A DNA stretch of 64,000 nucleotides from NCBI RefSeq assembly GCF_030253575.1, contig NC_080569.1, forward strand, positions 8,375,501 to 8,439,500, in the 5' to 3' direction. Below are positions 32,540-43,833 of the stretch, in pieces. Source of the stretch: Rhododendron vialii. Its lineage: Eukaryota; Streptophyta; Magnoliopsida; Ericales; Ericaceae. The position numbers were made by a program, and so were the translations under genes. Below the pieces are notes generated by a model, which saw nothing but the letters and a program-made list of their open reading frames with translations, made no database searches and had not been told where the DNA came from. How positions within the stretch are numbered: position 1 is the stretch's first letter; the number at the start of each line of letters is the position of its first letter.

Positions 32540-35500
32540 ACAATGCCAAGAGTACTGCAGTCTTTTTCAGAACTTCAAAGGTCAGTTTCACGATTTGCTT
32601 GTGTTCCTTAACTTGACAGTGTCTCATAAATGGATCCAGTCCACAAGCCATTTTCATTTTTCGTCTGCTAGATTTTTTCTTTGATGACCAAGGAGAACTA
32701 AAGCAGCGTAAGTATCGAATCATAAATTCATGAGGAAATCGCACTTAACCCGTTGGGTTTCTGGCAAGGACAGTTGAACTGTCAGGTTTCTAACATTTCA
32801 ATGACCCCCATGCTTTACATGACACTGTATAACGACGTGTCTGATAACAATCTGTTAATGAAATGGATGGAGAAAGATGCAAACTTTAAGTATCTCAAAA
32901 TTTCCCCTGTTTCCATAATCTAAATTATTTACCATTAACTGTGTACATATATTAGGTAGAGATATTTGGGTGACAGCCTTTTTAATCTTTTGAAAACAAA
33001 GAAGGGTTCTGACAAGCTTATCCTGCGCATAAGCTTTTCCCTCCTGGCTAACAAATGGAGAACTGGTGTGAATTTAGGATTCACCATCGCATGATTGATT
33101 GGCATGTGGAGAACAATTGGCTGCTTTGTCTGTTGTGTATGCACGTTGTCCAGCAATACGTATGATGAAATTCCATTCCAATCACTTTCTCTGCCAACAA
33201 TACGACTAGATGTCCTCATTTCCGTTTGAGCCATGGCCTTAAGTGTTGCTCTTATTGCTGCCTCCGTGCCACTCACCGTCATTGTTATTTTGCCTACTGC
33301 CAACAAAAGGGGAAGCCCTACCATTACTACTATCTTTATTGGCTATGTTGCTGTCTCTTCTTGCTTTTCTTATCTATAATGGGATACCAGCGAAATAGCA
33401 GCCAAGCCAATCATATTGCGCTATTAGCCCTTGAAAATCTTCAGTGTAAACATAAGCAGATTTGATACAGTATTTCTGGAAATGTTCAACTTCAACCCTC
33501 TTTGTAGGTCATTGCATATATACTTCATTGGTTTATTTTAGATATCCCATGATCTGATTTAAGCAACTGGTTCACTATTGAGCAAAATCTGAGGACGTTA
33601 TATCATCATTGCCCATATAAGACATGGGATTGGATTACGATGAGCTGAAAAGAAAATCTCTACGTATATCATTACTCACATAAAACAGATAAAAAAAATC
33701 TTAAAGATGGTTGTCCGCAGATCCTCTTTTCATTTCCATGATGTGATGGAGGGGGATAGAGAGAAGACTCCTTTTGAATGTACAAGAAAAATGAGAGGTA
33801 CCCTGCAATCATTATCCCCTAATTGTTTTTGGTTAAATAAATGCTATGGGAATATCATCTGAGCAGTTTGGTTATTCATTCTCTACCTTCTAGCACTATT
33901 TGTATCTGGGTTCTGTATGTGTTATCTGTAATCTCCATCATTATTATACCTCTTTATGCTGCAGTTGTCCCGCCTGATTCACGAGGTGGATAGGAACATT
34001 TGAAGATTCAAGCTCAAAGTTTCTTAGAAGTGAGATGTAATCATGGTGATCATTATGTTGTTCGTTTAGAAGCATTAATCAGTTTGCTGCAATATTTTGT
34101 TTTCTGACCTCTTGATTTGGCGGCAACTGTGGCCACAAGAGCCAAAAGTATTTTCGTTCTATTTATTTTTCTTAAACTCGTGCGGTTTACAGTGGCGGTG
34201 TAAATTGCTCTGCATTTGTAGATTGTAGCAACCATTGTCAAGTCAAGATTTTCCATTTTCAGAAGTTATTGTAGTGGATCCTCAGTTTTGTGTTTCTAAG
34301 CTGTGAACACATTGAGCATAATTTATGGTCCTATTTCCCCCAGTTCGAGGTGTGTTGGTGCTGATTAGGACATAAATACCGTAGCATCATATGGCCAGAT
34401 ACGATTTATCTTCTCTATTTTTCTATCCCAGTACACGGTGATACGAATAGTGACAAAAATTCGGATATTTTTTGCTTTTGCATGTGCAGTTTGTGGGGTG
34501 GTGCAAGGATTAAATTTGTTTCTAAAAATTTTGGAGAGTTCTATTTTCCACTCCTGAGACCAACTCTCTTAGAAGATCAGAGCCAATTGATGAGTCCCAT
34601 CTTTGTCCTCTTTCAGTAGCAGTGGAGCTAACCAAGACAGGCATTTCTGGTAGGATGGGTTTCAATGCATTGGTTTGACATGCATCGAGCCTGAATTGAT
34701 CCCTATCAATCGGGGGACTGTAACGGCATGTTTTTTTAAAAACATTTGCGTTCTTGTTTTCTATTTTGCTTTTGTTTGCAAACTGGAGACGAAAATGAGT
34801 TTGACAGAGTGGTTTTCTTGCCAAAAATAGTCACAACAGTTCACGAGATTCTGGAAAACAATGAGGAAAATAGGAAGCCAAACGGTATAGTGTTTTCACT
34901 TGTTTTGGAAACAAGTTTTCATTAGCATCCCTCCCTTCTCCCCCGTTTGGCATGGCAATCCTTCTGATCACTCCCTCCGACGACTCTTTATCTCCAAAAT
35001 TCTCCACCCGTGCAATTTTTCTGCCGGTTCCCTCTCTTCTTTTGGCTAGTTTTTTCCTCCGGCTGACCTTTCCGCCCACTCATCCGATTTTTCTTTTGGA
35101 TACAACGGTTATTTGTAATGCCTCTCTAACTGTCCCCATTTTCACTACTACCTTTACATTTCCTCTGTTCCAAAATGTTGTGCAGGAATTTCAACTCGTA
35201 ACAACTCAAATTAATTTCAAGTTTTTCCAAGTTCCAACACCAAGTCCGAAACAAACTCATGTCCCCACTCACAAACAGAGACGATAAGGACACAACAGCA
35301 TGAATTGATATAATACGGAGTATACAATTTTGGAATCACGAGAGTGACTTCATCTTCACCCTCTTCCAATGGGCCTTTCCAGTTTCCACTCTCAGCCCTT
35401 TCTTTCCCCAGATCCCATCCATGAGGGCGATACTTAAAAAAGTTGGCCATTAATACACCCCCCCCTGTTTTCATCTTGCTAAGTCAAACTTCAGCTCACA

Positions 35501-36114
35501 AGATCCAAATTTAGGAACTTTCTGAGGTCACTGTGGCTGCCACCTTCCAATACTGGTTCATTAAACGTGGAAGCTTTGCATGTGAACTATGCCCATACCT
35601 CTTCAATCTGGATCCGCGGGGAGCTGTAGGGCACAATGCATTAATGCATTTGGGTGGTGTTAGTTTCATCTTTATGATATGATTATGCAGAGAAACGCAT
35701 GGTTTCTAAACCCGTTGAGGTGGGAATCCAAGAATTTCACCATTCGGTGATTACTGATATCCTGATTATTATTTAATTTCTTTCGTGAGTGACCTATTTA
35801 AGAAATCCTACAAAGTGAATTGTTTAGAATAAATGACGGGCTTAAGATGGATCCCATCAAGACACACTAACAATAGTACTTTAAACTTTGGCACATGAGA
35901 GGGTCATAGAATATCCCAATCCCATGTGCTAAGAGCGTTACCAGACAACCTTATTTTCTGGGGTTGTTGTGAAGAATTTAATTGCCAAATTGAGTCTAGT
36001 TTGGAGTTATTGGCCAAGTGAGAAAGAGGGCCGAAACTCTCTATATAAATAAACACACTACTAGGTCACTAGCAGTATTCACTAGCACTCCACTAGACCA
36101 GTACCCCTTATGAG
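32540..36114. other. PP1 3' region and upstream spacer of the Pro-rich protein gene
   Basis: The first 1.4 kb probably includes PP1 3' UTR, with a possible final UTR exon at about 33965-34060. The rest is AT-rich spacer with no supported gene. From about 35640 the text belongs to the left unit of the tandem duplication and carries the promoter of the gene at 36115. Confidence 0.45.
36042..36050 (+). promoter_or_regulatory. TATA box of the intact Pro-rich protein gene
   Basis: TATATAAAT lies 65 bases before the ATG at 36115, in a block conserved in the duplicate. Confidence 0.75.
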
Positions 36115-37470
36115 ATGAAGTTGGAGTACACTTCTTGTGTCCTCATTTTCCTTCTGGTGGTGGCGGCGACGCCAAGCACCGCCGAGGATGTTGTCAATGA
36201 TCCTAAAACCCAGTATGGTGGTGGCGGTGGTGGTTATTACTATCCACCACCTGCTGGGACACCCTTAGCCCCTTATGAATCACCACCAAAAGAACACCAT
36301 CCACCACCTCATGAACACCATCACAAACACAAATATCCACCTCCCTCTCCGGCGTACACTCCTCCCTATGGAGGTTACCCACCACCCTCTTACGGATACC
36401 CTCCACCTTCTCGAGGGTATCCGCCACCATCTCACAGTTACTCTCCACCTTCTCGCGGTTATGTTCCACCCTCTCATGGTTACCATCCACCTCCCTCTCG
36501 GGGTTATACACCGCCCTCTCACAGTTACCATCCTCCTCCCTCTCGGGGTTATACACCACCCTCTCATGGCTACCAACCGCCATCCCACCCGTATACACCT
36601 CCCTCTCGCGGTTATGCACCACCCTCTCATGGTTACCAACCTCCATCTCATCGGTATCCGCCACCCTCTCATGTTTACCCTCCGCCATCTCGTGGTTACT
36701 CACCACCCTCACCAGGTTACACACCACCAACCTACCGAACGCCGCCTTCTTACGGTTATCCACCACCCTCTCGCGGTTACCCTCCGCCTTCTCGTGGTTA
36801 CACACCACCCTCATACGGATACACACCACCAACCTACCAAACACCGCCTCCTTGTGGTTATCCGCCACCCTCTCGTGGCAAAACGCCGCCATACCAACCA
36901 CCACCCAGTCCCAAGGCCCCGTCACCTTATCACCACCACAAACCACCACACACACCGAAGGCCCCATCGCCCCATCACCATCACAAACCACCACACAGTC
37001 CCAAGGCCCCGTCACCGTATCACCATCACAAACCATGCACGCCCGAGGCCCCGGCACCACACCACCACCACCCCAAACCACCGCACACTCCGGAGGCCCC
37101 ATCACCGCATCACCACCACAAACCACCACACACTCCCAAGGCCCCATCACCGCATCACCACCATAAACCGCCACCCACCCACGGCTACCCACCACCGTCT
37201 TATGTACATCCACCCCCATCTTACCATCATAGGCCTCCTTATCATAAGCATCCTCCTCCATCCAAGTACCCACCGCCCTCTCCTCAATACCCTCCGCCTC
37301 AAAAGCAGCCGCCACCAACGCCATATTTTACGCCTTCACCTCCTAAAGGGAAGCTGTCACCACCGTACAAGCAGCAGCCACCAACTCCATATAAGCAGCC
37401 TTCACCACCGTCGCCATATTACCAGCCATCACCACCGTCGAAGGTGCCGCCGAGTCCGTATGCCAAGTAG
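36115..37470 (+). CDS. Secreted Tyr/Pro/His-rich repetitive cell-wall protein, 451 aa, intact
   Basis: Single exon. Residues 1-23 form a signal peptide (hydrophobic VLIFLLVVAATPSTA), followed by a Gly-rich patch and then about 200 residues of tandem PPPSRGY / PPSHGY / PPSYGY units. Next come four or more KAPSPHHHHKPPHTP units rich in His, then a PPPSY and QPPTPYKQPSPPSPY tail ending at TAG. The spaced Pro and Tyr resemble plant proline-rich wall proteins; the SP4 blocks of classical extensins are absent and there is no Cys-rich lipid-transfer domain. Such proteins are hydroxylated on Pro and cross-linked in walls through Tyr; the His clusters may bind metal (inference). The repeats make length change by unequal crossing-over likely. 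A TATA box precedes it. A frameshifted sister lies at 42726. Confidence 0.88.
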   Translation: MKLEYTSCVLIFLLVVAATPSTAEDVVNDPKTQYGGGGGGYYYPPPAGTPLAPYESPPKEHHPPPHEHHHKHKYPPPSPAYTPPYGGYPPPSYGYPPPSRGYPPPSHSYSPPSRGYVPPSHGYHPPPSRGYTPPSHSYHPPPSRGYTPPSHGYQPPSHPYTPPSRGYAPPSHGYQPPSHRYPPPSHVYPPPSRGYSPPSPGYTPPTYRTPPSYGYPPPSRGYPPPSRGYTPPSYGYTPPTYQTPPPCGYPPPSRGKTPPYQPPPSPKAPSPYHHHKPPHTPKAPSPHHHHKPPHSPKAPSPYHHHKPCTPEAPAPHHHHPKPPHTPEAPSPHHHHKPPHTPKAPSPHHHHKPPPTHGYPPPSYVHPPPSYHHRPPYHKHPPPSKYPPPSPQYPPPQKQPPPTPYFTPSPPKGKLSPPYKQQPPTPYKQPSPPSPYYQPSPPSKVPPSPYAK

Positions 37471-37889
37471 TCGTAGTATTAAAAGCCTCCTCCGGTCCAG
37501 CCTTAATGCTTGAGCTTGATTGTGATGAGTCTGAATAATTAAGTACTGTCTTCTTTTCTATCGTGTTTTTGTTTCAAGTGTTAAAAAAGAATGACTTGGA
37601 AATGGTTAATATTGTGTAATGATCAGCAGCTATGCTTTTGAGTTTTGAATTTACTTTAGTTTGATTTTCATGCGGTTTGCTATGCCATGTTCAATTCAAA
37701 CACGTTCGCGGAAAAAGCTCCAGGAAAAAAATAGAAGACTGAACAAAAAGCTCCGTTCACAATAATCACCAACTAGAGGTCGAGACACACACGATGCGTG
37801 TACATTGTGCATGTCAAATTTTGACGTGATATGAAAAAATTGACTTGCGCCCGGCCTCTAATTGGAATTAAAGACCCACTATCTCTTTT

Positions 37890-38022
37890 GGGAAAATGAC
37901 GGCCCATGACGTATTTTGATATAATTAATACCCGCTAAGGACATTTTTAGCATTAATAAATGTTCTCAGCATGTCCTTGGTGGATATTAGTTATCAAAAC
38001 ACGTTCTGAGCCGTCATTTTTC
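37890..38022. mobile_element. Palindromic MITE, copy 2 of 3
   Basis: Left arm GGGAAAATGACGGCCCATGA then ATTAATACCCGCTAAGGACA; right arm ATGTCCTTGGTGGATATTAG then GAGCCGTCATTTTTCC. Present at the same place in the right unit, so it predates the duplication; also at 1668-1797. Confidence 0.75.
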
Positions 38023-38516
38023 CATCTCTTTTTTGATGTAATTTGTGCTGGAAAAAAAAACCTGTTTACCTATTTTCCTGAATTTCAACAAACGAGGACA
38101 ATATTGCGGCTTGTGAAATTGTAATCAAATCAAATGTGATAGCAAGAACAAAAATCGAAGACTAACGAAAGAGATTCTTCCATTAAACTTTAATGGAGTA
38201 TCGACACATAAAAGAAAATCGTTGATGCAAGGCATACCGATAACAAAAGTAAATGACTTTAGAAAATAAACTCAAGACAAAAATTTAGAGACAAAGAAAT
38301 ATAAGTTCTTTGATTTGTTGGAGAGAGTTTACAATGAAACCTAAATGGACTATTTATTGGAAAATTAAAAAAAAAATGTAGGAAATAACTTCCAAGTGTG
38401 TAGGACAAGCTTCAACTTCCAAGTGTGTAGGATAATGCCCTATGTCTTTTCAACTTCCAGATGAATAGAGATACGCCGAGTGTCCTTGCTCATGTAATAA
38501 AAATAAAAATAAAAAT

Positions 38517-39686
38517 TATAATAGGGTTTTGTTAATGTGTGCGCCCAATGCACATGATAAAACACTTGATAATATTCATTAAATGAGGTCAATTAAACCT
38601 CATTGTTGTAGAAATTAGTGAAAGTAGTTACAATATTGGATGAAGAGTAAAATTTGTTAAGGAGACCAAAATACCCCTTAATTTTATCCTCCACTACATT
38701 TCATTTGTGTTCCCTCCTTTTTTATTTTGCCCTTTCACCTTCTTGTCTTTTGGCGTCCAAGTAGTAACATTTTTTCTACAAGTCCTAATCATACACAGTG
38801 GCGTCATAGCCCATTAGCAGCAAGTAAAGAGAAACAACGTGGCTAATGAAGAGTAGGTTTGGATTAAAAAGTAGGCAGCAATTTTTATTTTTTATTTGTC
38901 TTTTTTCAATTTTTTAAGTATTTGTTAATTTTGTGCCGAACTTTTGTGACTTATTGATTCGTCTTGATGAGAGGAGCCGAAAAAGTACAATTTTTTTTTT
39001 ATATTGAAACTCGTTTTTTTTTTTAAAAAGACAAAAAAAAAAGAGAGTCAAAAAGCTCTCTTTTTTTTGTTGTCTTTTTTTCAATTGTTTTTTGTATTTG
39101 TTAGTTTTGTGTCCAACTTTTGTGACTTATTGATTCTTCTTGACGAGAGGAGCCGAAAAAGTACAATTTTTTTTAATCGAAAATCTTGTATTTTTATTTT
39201 TTTTTGAGAAAGACAAAAAAAGAAGTCAAAAAGCTCTCTTTTTAACTTTTGTATATAAACAAATTAACCTCATTACAATAAAATGATGGCTACAAGTCAG
39301 TAAACAAAAATTGTACACCTTGCTGACCATTTAAATGAATGGATAAATATATATACTTTAAAACAGACAAATGAAAAAAAAAAGAGTTGGACTACCCCTC
39401 GCCTGCTAAAAAATGCCACGTATGAAAGACAAATGTCAAGCCAAAATGCCAAAAGACAAGAAGATGAAAGGGCAAAATAAAAAGGAGGGAACACAAATGA
39501 AATGGAGTACTGGAAGAAAAAATTAAGGGGTATTTTAGTCTCCAAAACAAATTTTACTCTTCATCCAATATTCTAACTACTTTCACTACTTTCTACAATA
39601 GTGGAGTTTAATTGACCTCATTTAATGAACCATATCAAGTGCTTTATCATGTGTCTCAGAAGCACACATTAACAAAACCCATTATA
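38517..39686. mobile_element. Foldback / Mutator-like element with about 250-bp inverted arms, 1.17 kb
   Basis: Left end TATAATAGGGTTTTGTTAAT and right end ATTAACAAAACCCATTATA. The arms stay complementary to about 38765 and 39430 (for example TTTATTTTGCCCTTTCA against TGAAAGGGCAAAATAAA). Between the arms are two tandem copies of an AAAAGCTCTCTTTT-bounded, AT-rich, MITE-like segment. The right unit lacks the whole insert (about 46365). No transposase is visible and the target duplication was not resolved. Confidence 0.7.
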
Positions 39687-40292
39687 GTATTAAGATGAAT
39701 ACATAATAATAACAACATAATAAGTAGCATTCTCATAATTGCTACCTTTCTGTCGACATCAACTGGCGGTAAAATGTGGTGTAAAGAACAAGACCCAGTC
39801 ACTCGCTAATTGGGAGCATGTGATGCTATTAATGTTTGTTTAACTTTGCAAAATTAGTTTACAATTTACATCATTGAAAGAAAGCAGATAGCACGTGAAG
39901 ATGAAAACGTAAAAGACCTCTTAATTGTCTAGGAGTGTAACCAAAGCCTCTAAAAATTTGAATTAGTGGTTCCCTACTCTTGCCTCAAGGCCCTCAACCC
40001 TATGCCATTAAAGACACCAAGATAAGTATGGCACAAAAAGTGCACTAAGAAGGTGGTAAAATAAGGATGACACAAAAAATGAAAAGAGTAGGTGGTAAAA
40101 TAGAGATGGTCACAAAAAGTACAGTACCTTTCAAAAGGAAATTTTGTACCATTATTTTTAGGCAACAAGTTATGATATTTTAGCTTGTTGTTCATACTAA
40201 GCAACAAATTATTAGTTAGTGAAAACAACTTAACATTTGGCAACAACTTATTGGTAGTGGAAACAGTTGGAGTGAAGTATGAATTTGAGAGG

Positions 40293-40409
<117 letters not shown>

Positions 40410-41163
40410 ACCGCATGGTAATTTTCCTGTAAAAAGAATTTTGTGGCCAACGTTTGGGGTGAAGCAGTTGGAGTGAAGTATTTGTCCATCTTACCCCAAA
40501 CAATTACTACATGGGAGGCTTTGAAAAAGGGCAAAAACGAAGAACACTTTTGTAACAAGGCTGCACAAAAGTGATCACACCAAATAAGTGCTTTGCTCTC
40601 CTTTTATATATTCGAACAAATGACTTTTTTTTGGTCACATTTTCTGGATCAAATCTTACGTGGAAGACCACGATTTTTATTACAATCAAAATCTCATATC
40701 TTACAGTTTTTCTTTGTTTAAGTCTGAGAAGCATCATAAACAATAGCACCAATGTTTGGTTGGAGCGGAGGGATGAGATTGAGCCCCAACTGGCAAAAAT
40801 GTTCACAAAATGTAACGGTTCATCGATACAGAAACCGTTGTTTACCGCCTATTCAGTGACTATAGATAATAACCTGCATCGCGGCAAGAATGACACCATA
40901 AAAACAACACTGTGGTTTCATACATAAATCGAGTAAGGAATGCTTGAGAAAATTACATGACGGGAGTATATGTGGGGCAACTGCGTAGTTTACAGCAACG
41001 ATTTAGCACCCTTTAACCTAAGCAGTCAAATTTTGTTCCATTTTTTCTCTGCGAATTCTACAACAATCAGTGTTTAAGCAAGAACGACCTAAGTTTCAAA
41101 CTAGTTCCCCCCGCGGGATAATACCACTTAAGCGTTGATCTGTCCAGAAACTGCTCGGCATCT

Positions 41164-41463
41164 TCACTGCACGGTCACCGAACCATCTTGCTTCATTTTG
41201 AGGAGACTGCTCTCAATATTCCGCAATACAAGTTTATAGCTGCAACAGGGTAATTGTATTCAGGCGTCCCTTGCAAAAGTTAGGGGGGAATGATAAGCAA
41301 GAAAATAATTTGATCAAGAAAAAAAGAAAGAGATGACGATCAAGAGAACTTACGGCCGTGCAAGAACATGGTATGCTTGTGTAGCTTGTTGGAGTCGCGC
41401 TGAAAGCTGCAAAATATCTGCTGATAGTGCCTCTGCTCGGCTTTGTTCTTTAGCAAGGTAGCC
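41164..41463 (-). pseudogene. Orphan last two exons of the coiled-coil gene (left unit)
   Basis: Matches exons 14 and 15 of the gene at 47742-53685. Copied exon 14 is 41463-41354 and copied exon 15, with TGA, is 41239-41164. Reading frames are still open ([20 protein letters not shown], then [15 protein letters not shown]), but exons 1-13 are absent. The acceptor AG before copied exon 14 has become GG, and the donor side reads CGGCCGTAAGT. It is a relic of the tandem duplication and has no promoter of its own. Transcription from the minus strand could only come by chance. Confidence 0.9.
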
Positions 41464-41512
41464 CCAGAAAGAGATGCACCAACCAAAATGGTAAACGTAA
41501 GACAATCAGTTA

Positions 41513-41884
41513 GGCTCCGTTTGTTTGGAGGTAAAATATTTTACCTATTTTCCGGTGTTTGGTTGTGTAAAAAATAAGGAAAACATTTTACATGTAAAAC
41601 ATTTTCCATCAATTAGATGAAAATGACTTACCCTTAAATTTTCCGTAAGTTATTTTCCGAAATGAACCCGTTGCCTTATACTGCAATTCTCACTACTCAG
41701 TTTTCTCGATCGTCCACGTCCAATTCCAATAATCTCATATCTCTTCACTGTTTAAGCTCGCTATCTCTCTCTCAACTATTTTGTTGATTTCTGAAAATAT
41801 TTTCAAGTGCCAACCAAACACCAAAAAATAAAAATTTGAAGTTTGTTTTTTGAAAAAACATTTTACATCAAAACAAACGGAGCC
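41513..41884. mobile_element. Tourist-like MITE with an exact empty site in the right unit, about 372 bp
   Basis: Ends GGCTCCGTTTGTTTGG and CAAAACAAACGGAGCC, TTA at 41510-41512 and 41885-41887. The right unit reads AATCAGTTAATTTAAAATG with one TTA at 48088-48090. Inserted after the duplication. Confidence 0.9.
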
Positions 41885-42161
41885 TTAATTTAAAACGAAC
41901 TAAAAACCTAAAATTAACATAACAAAAGGCAGAGACAAAAGACCAAAGAAGCCTCGACCAACTAGCTTATCCCATGAGCCGCTCAAAACAAAAAAAAAAC
42001 TAGCTTATCCCATGAGAAACATGATACTCATATATGTGCCAAAGACAACTAGATCTACAAGCATCAGTCCAAAGAGTTAATTGAAGGAAGACATTTTCTT
42101 GACCTAGAAAATGATATTCATACTCCAGATTTTTGTAAAGGACCAAGTAAAATACAGATAT

Positions 42162-42244
42162 TAGTTAATTTCTTTCGTGAGCGACCTATTTAAGAAATTC
42201 TACAAAGTGAACTATTTAGAACAAATGATGGGCTTCAGATGGAT
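42162..42244. repeat. Junction repeat between duplication units
   Basis: An 83-base third copy of the TTTCTTTCGTGAGCGACC segment (others at about 35775 and 42378) sits exactly between the two units and runs straight into the start of the right unit. It suggests the large duplication arose by unequal exchange between small pre-existing repeats. Confidence 0.75.
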
Positions 42245-42647
42245 TAATGCATTTGGGTGGTGTTAGTTTCATCTTTATGATATGATTATGTAGAGAAACG
42301 TGTGGTTTCTGAACCCGTTGAGGCGGGAATCCAAGAATTTTACCATCCGATGGCTACTGATGTCCCGATTATTATTTAATTTCTTTCGTGAGCGACCTAT
42401 TTAAAAAACTCTACAAAGTGAACTGTTTAGAACAAATGACGGGCTTTAGATGGATCCCATCAAGATACACTAACAATAGTAATTTCAACTTTGGCACATG
42501 AGAGGGTCATAGCATATCCCAATCCCATGAGCTAAGAGCATTACCGGACAATCTTATTTTCTGGGGTGGTTGTGAAGAATTTAATTCCCCAAACTCTGAG
42601 TCTAGTTTGAAGTCATTGGCCAAGTGAGAAAGAGGGCCAAAACTCTC

Positions 42648-42656
42648 TATATAAAT
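42648..42656 (+). promoter_or_regulatory. TATA box of the right-unit Pro-rich gene copy
   Basis: TATATAAAT, 70 bases before the ATG at 42726; same context as in the intact copy. Confidence 0.7.
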
Positions 42657-42725
42657 AAACACACTACTAGGTCACGAGCACTCCGCTAGACCAGTACCCC
42701 TTGTGAGTGCTTGCTAGGTTTAGAG

Positions 42726-43833
42726 ATGAAGTTGGAGTACACTTCTTGTGTCCTCGTTTTCCTTCTGGTGGTGGCGGAGACGCCAAGCACCGCCGAGGAT
42801 GTTGTTGATGATCCTAAAACCCAGTATGGTGGTGGTGGTGGTTATTACTATCCACCACCTGTTGGGACACCTTTAGTCCCTTTTGACTCACTACCAAAAG
42901 AACACCATCCACCACATCATGAACACCATCACAAACACAAATATCCGCCACCATCTCGTGGTTACTCTCTACCTTATCGCGGTTATGTTCTGACCTCTCA
43001 TGGTTACCATCCACCTCACTCTTGGGGTTTTACACCACCTCACTCTTGGGGTTATACACCACCTCACTCATGGGGTTATACACCGCCCTCTCACGGTTAC
43101 CAACTTCCTCCCTCTTGGGGTTATACACCGCCCTCTCATGGCTACCAACCGCCATCCTACCCTTATACACCTCCCTCTCCGGCGTACACTCCTCCCTATG
43201 GAGGTTACCCACCACCCTCTTACGAATGCCCTCCACCTTCTCGAGGGTATCCGCCACCATCTGGCGGTTACTCTCCACCTTCTGGCGGTTACTCTCCACC
43301 TTCTGGCGGTTATGTTCCGCCCTCTCACAGTTACTATCCTCCTCCCTCTTGGGGTTATACACCGCCTCCTTATGGTCATTCGCCACCCTCCTGTGGCAAC
43401 CCATGCATGCCCAAGGCCCAGGCACCACCACAAACCACCGCACACTCCCGAGGCCACATCACCGCATCACCACTACAAACCACCACACACTCCCAAGGCC
43501 CCATCACCGCATCACCACCATAAACCGCCACCCACCCACGGCTACCTGCCACCGTCTTATGTACATCCACCCCCATCTTACCATCATACGCCTCCTTATC
43601 ATAAGCATCCTCCTCCATCCAAGTACCCACTGCCCTCTCCTCAATACCCTCCATCTCAAAAGCAGCCGCCACCAACGCCATACTTTACGCCTTCACCTCC
43701 TAAAGGGAAGCCGTCACCACCGTACAAGCAGCAGCCACCAACTCCATACAAGCAACCGTCACCACCGTCGCCATATTACCAGCCATCACCGCCGTCGAAG
43801 TTGCCGCCGAGTCCGTATGCCAAGCAGCCGTAG
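42726..43833 (+). pseudogene. Frameshifted duplicate of the Pro-rich wall protein gene
   Basis: From ATG 42726 it matches the intact gene through the signal peptide and a shorter, rearranged set of PPSHGY/PPSGGY units, including three extra THHSWGY/PPHSWGY-type units near 43010-43080. Near 43420-43440 it lacks 11 bases present in the intact copy (in the KAQAP segment), which shifts the frame. The 5' frame then ends at 43523, giving about 265 residues with a foreign tail. The original C-terminal part (SPHHHHKPPPTHGY to PPSPYAKQP) remains open in another frame and ends TAG at 43831-43833. TATA box and signal peptide are intact, so a truncated secreted repeat protein could still be made; I call it a probable pseudogene. 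Confidence 0.8.

Noticed and set aside
36203-37513. Long frames of 373 aa (-) and 412 aa (+) overlapping the Pro-rich gene
   Set aside because: They are shadows of the repetitive CCA/CCT-rich codons; they lack a signal peptide or known domain, while the 36115 frame has both signal peptide and family repeats.
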